Source: Gossypium raimondii
Lineage: Eukaryota; Streptophyta; Magnoliopsida; Malvales; Malvaceae
Assembly (NCBI RefSeq): GCF_025698545.1
Contig: NC_068576.1
Coordinates: 15,136,028-15,200,027, forward strand
Direction: 5' to 3'
DNA length: 64,000 bases
The notes below the pieces were generated by a model. That model saw only the letters and a program-made list of their open reading frames with translations, was not told the DNA's origin and ran no database searches. The first letter of the stretch is position 1, and each line of letters opens with the position of its first letter. Made by a program: the position numbers and the translations under genes. Below, piece after piece: positions 1 through 12,949 of this stretch.

Positions 1-290
1 AATTAATTTAAATTAAGCTTAATATTATTATATTAATAATAAATGTTTAATTTTAATTTTAAAATCATTTAAATTTAATAAAACATACATATTTAATTAT
101 CTATATCTAATCATATAATTTATCATTCTAATAAATTATTTAATATTTCAATTTTAATAATAAATTTTAAAAATAATAATTTTAAATAATATTCTTCATA
201 TATTATTGAAAAATATTCAATATTAGTATTTTAATAATAAATATTAATTACAATTATAAATATATTAATAATAAATATTTTGTAGTATAA
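1..290. other. AT-rich intergenic DNA, no gene seen
   Basis: Very AT-rich sequence with short A/T runs and no coding-like reading frame. I see nothing beyond low-complexity sequence here. Confidence 0.6.
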
Positions 291-648
291 AGGTTAAAAT
301 ATGCCATAAGTCTATATGCTCTTCACAAATTTTTGAATTTAGTCCCTATACTTTTATTTTCAAAAATTTAGTCCATCTACTTTTAGATTTGAAAATAAAG
401 TCCAATTGTTAACATTGTTAATTTTTTTGTCAATTTTGTTGATGTCACATTTTAAATAAAAATACTCGGTATTCATGTAACTAAAAATGACGTTATAATG
501 AACATGAATTTAACTAAATATTTTTAATAATGGTAATAGTTGAACCTGAATTTTGATATATAAAAGTAGGACTAACCCAAAGATAAAAGTACATGGACTA
601 AATTTCAAATGGACGAAAAGTACAGGAACTTATGACATATTTTAACCT
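291..648. mobile_element. MITE-like element with terminal inverted repeats and TSD
   Basis: The left end AGGTTAAAATATGCCATAAG is mirrored at 628-648 as the reverse complement with about one mismatch, giving an inverted repeat of about 20 bp. The flanks carry the same heptamer AGTATAA at 284-290 and 649-655, as expected of a target duplication. The interior is non-coding and has pyrimidine/purine-rich arms of the 'tttagtccc' type found in many non-autonomous plant DNA transposons. Superfamily is not certain; a 7-9 bp duplication would fit hAT or Mutator. A decayed relative lies at 61516-61898. Confidence 0.75.
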
Positions 649-655
649 AGTATAA

Positions 656-2493
656 AAATATGATTTTTAATTATATAAATATGAGTATTTGTTTAAATAA
701 TGTTTAGCTCATTTATCCCTTACAATTCTAATGTGTCAATATGTACTCTCATATATTTAATATATGTAATTTAAATTAAGTTGTAATTAAACATTATTTA
801 TTATTAAGTTTATATATGACATTGATTATTAAAAATATTTTCTTATTATAAAATAAATTTCGATTGTTAAAAGGAAATTGCAGTATAATATTTTATAAAA
901 ATATATTTATGTCGTGTTTATTTTACAAAGAACAATATAAAATATAAATTTATAAAAATAAAATAAATTCAATTAAACAATGAAAGAAATAAGAAAATCT
1001 CAAATGTATATTTGTTTAATTGTGAAATATTTTCAAAAATCTGTCAAACAATAAAAATTATTTTATATAAATTCATCTAAATATTAAAAATATTTTTTTT
1101 CAAAAAAGTAATCACTTTTTAGAAATTGTTTTTCAAAAATCATTTTCAATGAAACAAATAAAACCTAAATTACTGATAAGTTATCATATTTGTATAATAG
1201 ATTCTGGAATTTTGAAGTACAAAAATATTATCTTGGGATGCTCATATTGAAACCCCGAAAAGAAATTTTTGATTGGGAGCAAGGAAATCAATTAAGTGTT
1301 CTATTTTACAAATTTCAGCAAATTGGGTTGTTGTTTTTTTTTTTTTTAATTTGAATGAAAAGGTTGCACTGAATTTCATAAGATGAGAAACGAGAAAACA
1401 ACATGACAGCATGTGAGTGGTATGGGGGCGTAGCGTATGATAAACCAACAAGTTGGAACATTAGACCAGATTCTGGGTTTATACATTTTGCAACTTGCAA
1501 CTATATCTGTTTCCTATAATTATACTGTTATCTTGACTTAAATAGATAAGACGGATTTAAACTATATTTTTCTAATATTTTATTTTTAATATTGTATTAA
1601 AAATATAATTGTGTAACTCTTTTCTACTCCAATATTAATTAGGGTGAATTATATTAAGATAGATTAAACTATTGGTAAATTTACATTTTGGTCATTTAAT
1701 TTTAAAATTACAAAATAATCATTAAATTATTTGAAAATTCTTTTAAATCATTAAATTATTCAAAAAATTATTTAAATTATCAGGCTGTTAAGTTTTTTTT
1801 TTTAAGTTTAGCTAACGAGTTCCATGATTTGATGATTGATACGATTGATTAGTACTTATCAATAAGTAAAAGATGATATCTTAGATTCAAGTCGAAAATT
1901 GTTTGAATTTTAGTTAGCAAATGTGATGTTCAAAGTTGTTTTATGAAAAAAATTTAAATCGTAAAAAAGAAGAAAAAAGAAAACCTTCCGATTAATGTGA
2001 ATGATACAAACGGAAAAAACCATACAATAACAATTTTAGAAGTAACTGGTTTACTAGTAAAAAAGCGAAAATGTGGATGGACTTCCTGCTCTTGAAAATA
2101 GCAAAAGAGTTGAGAATGCTTTTCCTTTTATTTTCTTTTCCATCTCAGATTCCAATGTAAGGTTTTTCTTTTCAGTTTCTTTTGGTTCTACTGAACATTT
2201 TAGGTTGGAATCTGACTGGTCGATGAAGAGTAAAGAGAAACCCCTTCCTCTAAGTAAAAGGATAATTTTTCATCCCTTAAATATATATTTAAAAATAAAT
2301 TTAATTTTCCGATAGTGTGCTTTATCCAAGTTCCAAAGGACTCGGCTGCCCCTTTGCTCTTTTATTCTTTTTTCTCATACAATATACATTGAAGGATCCA
2401 ACAACACCGAAAGCCTCTTCTTTTTCAAATATAATTATCCAACCGTCATTCATGTTCTACCCTTTTGAATTATTAAACCATTTCCATCGTCTT
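656..2493. other. Intergenic, AT-rich; upstream region of the protease gene
   Basis: No credible gene. 1640-1790 resembles the 'aaaattacaaaataatcattaaattat' arms of small plant MITEs. 1845-1905 has a weak tRNA-like B-box motif (AGATTCAAGTC). Open frames at 1242-1500 and 2073-2315 have no coding character and probably lie in promoter or UTR sequence. Confidence 0.5.
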
Positions 2494-2499
2494 TATAAA
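2494..2499 (+). promoter_or_regulatory. TATA box of the cysteine protease gene
   Basis: TATAAA (context ctttataaac) lies 85 bp upstream of the chosen ATG at 2579. This leaves a pyrimidine-rich 5' UTR of about 50 bp, typical of highly expressed plant genes. It is inferred from position and motif only. Confidence 0.6.
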
Positions 2500-2578
2500 C
2501 CCCCTCAACCTCTCTTCTTTTCTTCATCAATTCAATTTCCTCAAACCTTTCTCTCCAACGACCCTTCTCAAATCTCCC

Positions 2579-4741
<2,163 letters not shown>

Positions 4742-4862
4742 ATTCATTGCTACAGTTTGCAGTTCTTGAGTTAAAAATGTCTCACCTGCTCTGTTTTAGG
4801 CCATTGGAGAAGACAATCAGCGACTCCCAGATGCAAATAATGATGCTGGGATTTTATCATGG

Positions 4863-4864
<2 letters not shown>

Positions 4865-4902
<38 letters not shown>
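4865..4902. repeat. (TA)n microsatellite in the protease 3' region
   Basis: About 19 uninterrupted TA units about 120 bp after the stop codon, so probably in or just beyond the 3' UTR. Likely length-polymorphic. Confidence 0.95.
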
Positions 4903-4905
<3 letters not shown>

Positions 4906-5788
4906 CAATTCATCAAAAACAACAACTGGGAAACTGGTATTGTTGTGATTTATGATTCATGAAATTTCAATTCATGTATGTTATCTTTATTTGTCAAGTA
5001 CTCTCTAGCAATTATATTAACTAAGACAAATTCAACTTCAGAACTAATTTTGATGTTATACCAACTGCACTGCTTGACTGGTATTATATTCTGCAAAATA
5101 CATTTGATGAAAGATATACCGTACAGACGACAAGAAATGTTGGATTTTCCTTCCGTGTAAAGCAATTTTAGCAATATAACTTGGGTTTCTCTAAGCAAAA
5201 ACTTCTCTGCTACATCCGGAAGCTAATCCAGTAAAAAGCTGGATGAAATGAACAAATATGTGATGTACGATCGATGATCATTTAGAGAGAACTTGTATTA
5301 GCAGAGCCATTACTATAGGATATTCAGCTATAAAAACAAAATTCATGGGAAAAGAGAAAAGGAAACAGCTTGTTATATGTGATGGATGTAATACTATTGG
5401 TGTTTCAAATTGAGAGAAAAAGAAAAGAACAAAAGAAGAAAGTGCTGAAACTGTTTTCAATCTATATTCAGTCAAAACATTACAACTTTTATTCAAAAAT
5501 TTTACCTAACACTACACTTCTTGAAACTTACAAAAAAAAAAAAAAACTTGTACACTAAGTGAATCAACAAAACATGTCAATCAACACTTGTAAATGTAAG
5601 TGCATAAACTGAACATTACTTGTACACTAAGTAAAGCCATTCCCTTTACTCACCACCAAATAGGCACCGAATAGGATCTTTTTTTCCCTTTTTAATTTTT
5701 ACACTCCTCCTTCGTTCTTTTTTTTTTCTATTCCTCAGTCGATATTACCCTCACCTTCAGTTCCTCCTAGACGGTTGGCCATGAAGCT
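4903..5788. other. Intergenic region without recognised genes
   Basis: AT-rich sequence between the protease and the broken gene at 5789. Short open frames on both strands lack codon bias or recognisable motifs. 5690-5760 is pyrimidine-rich and could be the former 5' UTR/promoter of the downstream pseudogene. Confidence 0.5.
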
Positions 5789-5833
5789 ATGGAGGTTGCC
5801 AAGACGATTCTCGAAGTCGCCAACGTCACTTGG

Positions 5834-6059
5834 ACCGCTATGGAATGTTGCCACCACCATCACAACCCTGATGATGATTCTCATAAAAATCATGATGTTT
5901 TCAAGCTCGAAAAAGAATTAGAAACCCTAAAATTTAAAAATCAGCGACCGCTATGGAATGTTGCCACCACCATCACAACCCTGATGATGATTCTCATAAA
6001 AATCATGACGTTTTCAAGCTCGAAAAAGAATTAGAAACCCTAAAATTTAAAAATCAGCA
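5834..6059 (+). repeat. 113-bp tandem duplication inside the pseudogene
   Basis: Two adjacent copies (5834-5946 and 5947-6059) both start ACCGCTATGGAATG and differ at only about two positions. The length, 113 = 37x3+2, breaks the reading frame. Near identity indicates a fairly recent event relative to the gene's other decay. Confidence 0.93.
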
Positions 6060-6298
6060 ATCTCAAGAATCTTGTAACACCCCTAACCTGTCTCTGTCAT
6101 CATATTAGGGTTACAGAGTATTAACGTACAAACGGAAACATTTAAACTTAATACCATTCAATAATTTGATCATATCATAAACCATTCATATACATGCATA
6201 TTGTCCTTAAATCGAGCCCTCGAGGCCCTAAAAATCGGTACCAATTGGAAACAATTTGAAAAGTTTAGGAAAAAGATGAAAAATATGAAAAACAGAGG

Positions 6299-6575
6299 TC
6301 ACACAGCCGTGTGCCTCACATGGCTGAGACACACGCCCGTGTCTTAGCCCGTGTAACCTTCGAACTAGGGACACACGGCCATGTCCCAGCCTATGTCCTC
6401 ACCCGTGTAACTCTTTGAGTAAGGTCACACGCCCGTGTACTAGGCTGTGTAACTCTCTGAGTTACCCCACACGCCCGTGTGTCAGGCCATGTAACTCACT
6501 GACTTGCATACAAAATAACTTGACACGGCCGTGTGCCCCACACGGCTGAGTCACACACCGGTGTCTCAAGCTGTA
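6299..6575. repeat. Cluster of short palindromes (CACACGGCCGTGTG type) in the solo LTR
   Basis: At least eight variants of ACACGSCCGTGT (e.g. CACACGCCCGTGT, GACACGGCCGTGTG) occur in about 275 bp, separated by degenerate spacers such as 'gtaactctctgag'. The arrangement is a degenerate tandem array with palindromic cores. Confidence 0.8.
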
Positions 6576-7200
6576 TTGACCCAAAATTTACCTAAAGCAA
6601 GCCATTTCACAAGCAATTTCACTCTTAACAAATCTAATCATTTGAGCATACACCTAAGGGACTTAAACAACATTCACCACTAAATAAGCATGCCATTTAA
6701 CACCCTAAAATCAACCAGCCAATGTGCCATTCAAAGACACCACAATTATATCAAAACATCAACTATCAAAACATATCAATGTTGCTTCATTTCATGCATA
6801 GTAACCTAGTCCAAACATATACAAAAACATACCACAAGTACTCATTTTCATGCCATTCTAATTACACCAAAAAGAACCTATTTACAAGTATGTTAAAATG
6901 CCTAATAACATAGTTTAGTAAAGTATCAAAGTGTACCAAACCAACACATTTAGCCACATATACATGCCATTACCCTAAGAGATACAAAAACTACCAACTT
7001 CAATGGATAGTGTGAGCCGATTGATTGATCCTTCCAAAATTTTAGTAATAGTTATATACAAAACAATCCACAAGAACTGGTAAGTTTACATAACTTAGTA
7101 AAGACATAGTATAACATTTAATCTAATACAATTAGACACAATTCATATACTATTTGATTTTAGGTTTATCAGATTAATATCAAGGTACGTAAATGCATTT

Positions 7201-7280
7201 AAGGGTACCGAAGTAAAAACAGGGGCACGTATGTGCAATCAAGGGTACCGAAGTACGAACAAGGGCACGTATGTGCAATC
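7201..7280. repeat. Two 40-bp tandem repeat units in the solo LTR
   Basis: Units at 7201-7240 and 7241-7280 both read AAGGGTACCGAAGTA...GGGCACGTATGTGCAATC with few differences. A degenerate earlier part lies at 7180-7200. Each unit contains the near-palindrome GCACGTATGTGC. Confidence 0.88.
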
Positions 7281-9060
7281 ATTCAAAATTAACTATAGAT
7301 ATTTAATTAAAGAACTATAATGTAAAAGTACAAGTAGAAATTCATTTACATATTGAAACACTATGAACTTACCTACTATTTGATTCTAAACAACATGCAG
7401 GGGCTAATCCGCTATTTTCCCTTTTCCTCGGTTATTGTTTTTTTATCCAAGTTTTGATCTATATAATAATAAATACAATATATTAATCTCATACATTTCT
7501 CACATTCCATAAAATGCATATGATCCTTAAATTTTCATTAATTACACATTTTCCCTAAAATTTTACAACTTTTGCAATTTAGTCCCTTAACCCGAAAATC
7601 ATCATATTGACCATTTTCTAGAACTAAAATTACAGCTGAATATTCTAGGATCTTTAAGAATTCCTATTACACATCAATTTCACCATCAAACCTTAAATTT
7701 TGAAATTTTAAGAATTTAATCCTCAAATCAAAATCTAACAAAAAATCACTTTACACAGCAACCAAATATCACAACCAAAGCTTCAAGTATATAATTATCA
7801 TCATAAAAAACCAAGATTCATCAATGGTAACTTCCAAAATTTTTAACAGATTCAAAAACGAAGTACAAGCTAGCTGGACCTAGTTGCAACGATTTCAAAA
7901 ACATAAAAATCATTAAAAACGGATCACAAAATCATACCATGCAAGAAATTTTAACCTAGCCAAACTTCAAGCTTCCCCTTCCATGGATAATTCGGTTGAA
8001 GACAAAAATATGAAGAAGATGATAGCATTTTATCATTTGTTTTGTTTTTATTTAACTAATTACCTATTTACCCTTACTAATATAACTTAAAACTAACATA
8101 ATGTGTCCAAATTTGTCCACTAACATCAAGGATGGTATATTTACCATCTTAGTCCATTATTTTAATGCTTCATAGTCATTTTTCCCCTTTAACTAATAGA
8201 AATCAACTTTTACACCCTTTACGATTTAGTCCTTTTATTAATTAACCATTTAAACATTGAAATTTTTTAATGAAATTTTAACACAATCCTAATATAATCC
8301 CATAAATATTAAAATAATAATAAAATAATAGCTCGCTCATCAAAATTGTGGTCCCAAAATCACTGTTTTCAATGTCACTTAAAATGGGCTGTTACAAATC
8401 TTTTAGAACAGAACCTCAAACTCTGCAACAATCTCTCTGAAACTCCTGCTTATTTAAATGATTGTCATCTTGAGGTTCATAAATTTCATAACCCTTTTTT
8501 TCGTGTTTGAGCACCTCTATGCTCGGTTTATATCTACCATGGAATCTAAATACTTTTTTCTCCGACTCAAATCTCTTAATGGATCCAATACTAAAATCGA
8601 GTTTCCATTCAAGGAAGCTACATGTTCTTATATTATTATTTTTAGATCAATTATTTGCAGTTTCTGATATCTTCTATAACTTTTCCATGAATGAAGGACA
8701 TGCAATAAGAAATTCCTAATCGAACAGATAAATTATCACTACATTAAGCTAGATTAATAACCTTGTCAATGAAGTTGATACAATTTTTTTCATTTTCATT
8801 TACCTTTTATTTATTGGTAAGAATATTGATATTAATTGATTAGTTACCATGGCTTTTTTAATTTGATTTTAAATTAAGGTAAGATAAGCATTTTGTTAAA
8901 ATCCTGATTAATGTTAACCAAAATGAACCGAGTTGGTGGGTATAGGTAACTGATGAAATGGTTCCGATCAATGTTGAAGAGTGGAGTGGAATCGATGATG
9001 AGAAATATATTGTTATTACGTGTAAACACCACATATCCATTCAGATGGTCGGACTCTAAA

Positions 9061-10868
9061 CTGCCTATTCAATGTCTCTCCTAATAGCTCTTTTTTTTTA
9101 GTTTAATTTCAGTTAATTTTGATTTGCATTTGAGTTCTTAGATGCGTTCTTTCACTTCTTACTTCTTCATTCTTGAATTTACAAGTGTCGTTTGAGTGAT
9201 TTTGATTCTTGATTCTTGAAGCATTCTTTTTGGCTTTTTTTTTCAATTCATGAGTGTCATTTTGATTGAAATTGGATTTGGTTGTTTTAAAGGTTCAACA
9301 CCAATTGTTTTAGACAAGGGGAGGAGTTCATTCTGTACATGAACTATTGGCTAGAAACAACTTCTACACCTTGGTGTAGGCTTTTATCACAGTCGGCGTT
9401 GGTAATTTCTAACATTTCTTTAAGAAAAATATCTTGTATAGAAGTTAGTCTTTGTTTAATTGATAGTTGACATATAATGCATTCTCTCTTATATTATCTT
9501 TTCGATCATAATCTTCTCTATATATTTAAGCATTTCGTGCTTGATAAATTTTAGATTTATGAACTAGTGGTAGTCTTTCTGAGTTTTGACTTAAATCAAA
9601 ATTCTAATAATATTTGTAATGAGCTCAATATTTTTGTGAACTGCATAATCCTAATGTTTCCATTTGCACATCAAATTTCAGAATTGGATTGAGTAAACAC
9701 TGCAATTGCGAATTAAAAAACAAAACCATTAGTACAACTCTTTGCCATTTTAGAAAGTATCGGGAGCAAGGGGTCAGTGCAAATAAATGGAACAGTGGTA
9801 AAGAAAAATACCAGTTGTGTGTTGAACTTAGGTGATGAGGTGGTTTTTGGTTTTCTAGGGAATCATGCTTATGTATCATTTTCTTGGGTTTGAGTGCTAT
9901 TAGAGTGCTTTAAGTTACTCAATTACTCTAGTGGTGACGTTCTATATGTCTATGCTTGTTTTGTTTTCTCCTTAATTTAATTTCACTTGATCTAGATATT
10001 TTAACAGCTCATGGCTGAGGTTGTAGTTAAGGGCTCATGACTGAGAGAGATATTCTGAAGTATATTTTAGGAGAAAATGTTAGGCACTGTATGTTTTTAG
10101 CTTTTCTTTAGATTTGGTAATCATATATAGCTTTTAAGTATGGTCTTTGCTATTACACTAAAATTCATCACATACAACAAGCATCTCATGATTTTATTTA
10201 AACTATTGTTATAAGAGTACTTATTTTCTTTTAAAACATAAAAAGGCTAAAATTCCTAGAAAGAAAAGAAAATTGATTGGGTAGAAAAACTAATTCAACC
10301 ATATAATATTTTTTATTTTGTGTTGTGTTCTTATACACTGATTAGTGTTGGGAATGGATTGTTGGTGGATCTTTTGTTTTGATGCTTAATGCTTGTTTCT
10401 ATACTTGTCATAAGGCTTTTTTTGTCTAGTGCTCTTCATCCTTTTCTTGTAGAGACCTCAGAATAATACAAGCTTAATTTTTTAAAAAAATAATTTTGGC
10501 CGTGAAATATGGATACCCAGGTTCTCCATCTTCCTCTTTTGGTCCACCTCAATCTAGGTCCAAACATAGTCCTGAAGGTAAAATTCTTTTTGGGATTTGT
10601 TTATTTTCAGTGTTTTTTTATTGGTTTTCTTATCTAATTACTCAATATAGTTATGAGCACCAAGACCTTATCTTTATCTTAATTGAATTATAATTTTGTT
10701 TTGTTAAAAGAAAGTAATAAAATAGTTGTTTATGGTTATTTGGTTTTCAATGTTCATTCTTAGTAATGAGTTTTGAAGTAAAAAAAAAATCCTAATTTGA
10801 TAGTTAAGTGAAACACTAAGTAATTAAGAAAATTGTTATTTGGTTTTCAATGTTCAATTTTCAATTTC
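9061..10868. other. Intergenic, no gene recognised
   Basis: About 1.8 kb of AT-rich sequence. The open frames at 9625-9879 (-) and 10496-10693 (+) are short and show no recognisable domain. It may contain remote upstream remains of the NBS-LRR fragment that follows, but I cannot show this. Confidence 0.45.
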
Positions 10869-11218
10869 AGGTTTTTCGTCTCTATGTGAATTAAGAATTG
10901 AAGGATGTGAAGAATTGGTGGATGAAGCCTCTTCTTCTGTAGAGGCGGTTACCTTTTTGAAAAGGTGTCTCTTAAAAACATTTCATAGTTTGATATTTCA
11001 ACAGAGAAGGCATTGTTGAGATTCACAAACTTAATAAATTTTGACATCTCTGGCTGGAAAGAGTTGGAACCTTTATCGCAAAATGGGCTAAGTTTCAACA
11101 TCATTTTATTATGATTGCAGATTGTCCCCAATTGGTCTCTTTGGAAATAGAGGAGATATTGCAACTTGACAAGATTTTGAGTGTTGAACATCTAGAAATA
11201 AAATGTTTGTGCGTTTTC
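10869..11218 (+). pseudogene. NBS-LRR resistance gene fragment (LRR domain remnant)
   Basis: Reading + in shifting frames gives leucine-rich-repeat-like text: CELRIEGCEELVDEASSS, then ISTEKALLRFTNL, FDISGWKELEPLSQNGLS, and an out-of-frame cognate of 'NCPQLVSLE...'. This matches the C-terminal LRRs of CC-NBS-LRR (RPP13-like/R1-type) proteins from family knowledge. No NB-ARC or start is nearby, and there are stops and frameshifts, so it is a relic. Confidence 0.65.
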
Positions 11219-11959
11219 TTTTCAATGCTTCAGTGGTCCTAATACCAATGGACAAGTAGAAAAATAAAATTTTCATACTATTTGTATAATTTTATTATGT
11301 TGATACCAAATTTCAGACTATTTATACAAATGTTTCGGCGATACTAATACCAATGGTGGACAAGTAGAAGAATAAAAAGATGCACTTTTTCTTTTGATGC
11401 TTTATGCCTTTTCTTTTCTTTTAAATAAAAATTTCATGTTTAATACAATTTATCAATTTTAGATTATAACACGGTAAAAAATTGATATAAAAATATGTAA
11501 ATAATAAATGAAACTTTAGTTGAAACCATAAACTTGGGATAAAGATAAATTTATAGGAAGATAATGACACAAGTTATTATAGTCCAAATGAAACTTTAGA
11601 TGAAACCATAAAAATGAGATTAATTTATAGGAGGATTAATTTATAGAAGATAATTAAATTATTTGTTTCGATAATGATATTCTAACACATTAAATATACA
11701 TTGCAGTTTAAAAATAATAAAGTAGTTATATATTATTTTTCTAATATTATATATTATTTTTAATTGATATTTTACTAATAATTATATTAAGAATGTTATT
11801 AAATTATATATTATTATCTTTATTAAATTATATTTAATAATAATTATATTAAAGTACGATTAAATTATTTATTATTAAATTATATTTAATAATAATCCTA
11901 TTATAAATTAATAACAATAACAATAATCATCTACATAAAAAAATTTGTTAAGGGTACTC
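11219..11959. other. AT-rich intergenic DNA
   Basis: Extremely AT-rich with TTATTAAATTATAT-type runs at 11700-11930. An approximate duplicate of 'gaaactttagttgaaaccataaa' occurs near 11508 and 11589. No gene is seen. Confidence 0.5.
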
Positions 11960-11981
11960 TGGTTTTTTAAACATTTTTCCT

Positions 11982-12137
11982 TATGCTATTACAACATCTA
12001 TTCCATTCAACCAAACACAATAATGCTATTACAGCTCTATTCCATTCCATTCAACCAAACAAATGAATTATTGATTATAACTTCATTCTATTACAGCTCT
12101 ATTCCATTACAGCCCTATTTCATTCCCCCAACCAAAT
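11982..12137. repeat. Degenerate tandem repeat / MITE end (CTATTACAGCTCTATTCCATTC)
   Basis: The motif CTATTACAGCTCTATTCC followed by ATTCAACCAAAC occurs three to four times in 155 bp. This resembles repeated terminal segments of a non-autonomous DNA transposon. No matching opposite terminus was found. Confidence 0.55.
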
Positions 12138-12600
12138 GTGATGTAATTTTCTTCCTTAGACACTCAAATCTGATTGCATCAAGAGGCTTAGTAAAGATAT
12201 CAACTAACTGATTTTCAGAACTGCAATGAACTAGTTTCGTCTTATTCGTTTTCTCCAATTCTCTCATAAAATGGTATTTGATCGTAAAATGCTTTGTCTT
12301 GCCATGAAAGATAGGGTTATTTGCAATTGCCATAATAGATTGATTGTCACAAAATATCTTTTTTGCTTCCCCTTTAATTAGATTTAAATCACTCAACAAT
12401 TTTCTTAGCCAAATGGCTTGATTAACAACTGTTGCAACTGTTTCTTGCTTCCTTGAGCTCCATGAAAACATACTAAAGCCAAATGTAAAAAAGTAGCCTG
12501 AAGTGCTCTTCATGTCATCCACTGAACCAACCCAATCATTGTCAACATATCCTACAAATCATATGATATCTGATGGACAATAATTGGAGTCTATTGTTTC
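12115..12600 (-). pseudogene. Ty1/copia polyprotein 3' fragment (RNase H end)
   Basis: The minus-strand reading gives the typical copia RNase H C-terminus: GYVDNDWVGSVDDMKSTSGY, SWSSRKQETVA, AIWLRKLLSDL, CDNQSIMAIANNPIFHGKTK, DIFTKPLD. The segment that usually carries 'QSTAEAEYV' between ETVA and VNQAIWLRK is missing, an internal deletion of about 10 codons. Upstream RT and the LTRs are absent. It is an old relic, opposite in strand to the copia sequence beginning at about 12640. Confidence 0.88.
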
Positions 12601-12639
12601 ATGTGCTTCAAACTCATCATTTGTTCAATTGCCTACTGG

Positions 12640-12949
12640 AAAATCGATTCTAATTACACATATTGGTTCCTACGCTTTATTTCCATAAGCTAAACTTACT
12701 AATGTTTTTTCATGTACTAGATTTCAACTTTAATTTGCTTTCTATCTCAAAACTTATCCGTGACTTACGATGTTTTTTTTTCTTTTTATCCTCATTTTTG
12801 TCTTCTCTAAGACCTTTGCAGTGGACAGGTAAAGGCAATTCGTAAGGAGCAACATAGTCTCTACATCCTCTTGCCACCATCTTCTCCACAACCAACCAAT
12901 TTTGTTTCAACACTAGTCTCTTCCTTGGCCACACAAGATCATTCATTCC
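12640..12949 (+). pseudogene. Ty1/copia fragment (GAG-pre-integrase), left part of an older split element
   Basis: Plus-strand reading contains HVLDFNFNLLSISKLIRDL and, after a frame change, CSGQVKAIRKEQHSLYILLP. These are typical of the region between protease and integrase in copia polyproteins. It stops exactly where the gypsy LTR starts at 12950. A copia sequence of the same strand resumes at 34879 with the end of integrase, so the two pieces are probably one element split by the gypsy insertion, with the integrase core lost. Confidence 0.65.

Larger units (their letters stand above)
6073..8396 (-). mobile_element. Solo LTR of a gypsy-type retrotransposon with 5-bp TSD
   Basis: Begins TGTAACACCC and ends GGGCTGTTACA, giving the short inverted TG...CA termini of LTRs. 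It is flanked by perfect 5-bp direct repeats AATCT (6068-6072 and 8397-8401). There is no gag/pol, PBS or PPT inside 2324 bp, so this is a solo LTR left by LTR-LTR recombination. Its end (tttgtggtcccaaaa...) resembles the LTR ends of the inner gypsy element at 16269-27821, whose coding strand is minus, so the transcription strand is inferred as minus. It contains a cluster of CACACGGCCGTGTG-type palindromes and a 40-bp tandem repeat. Confidence 0.88.
5789..9060 (+). pseudogene. Conserved plant protein of unknown function, disrupted by duplication, frameshift and solo LTR
   Basis: Coding remnants can be read in order. MEVAKTILEVANVTW opens at 5789, followed by a His/Asp-rich stretch and a coiled-coil-like segment (KLEKELETLKFKNQ). 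After the LTR insert comes NLLEQNLKLCNNLSE (8397-8441), then a segment around 8516-8625 (LYARFISTMESK, EFPFKEAT), then VTDEMVPINVEEWSGIDDE near 8948-9004. This order matches a conserved, uncharacterised plant family I know from memory; I cannot name its function. Lesions: a 113-bp out-of-frame tandem duplication (5834-5946 / 5947-6059), a 1-nt frame change at the segment that received the LTR, and the 2.3-kb LTR at 6073-8396. No intact product is possible. Confidence 0.75.

Noticed and set aside
10496..10693. 65-codon plus-strand frame near the NBS-LRR remnant
   Set aside because: A proline/serine-rich start followed by intron-like hydrophobic text; I could not connect it to the LRR fragment or any family.
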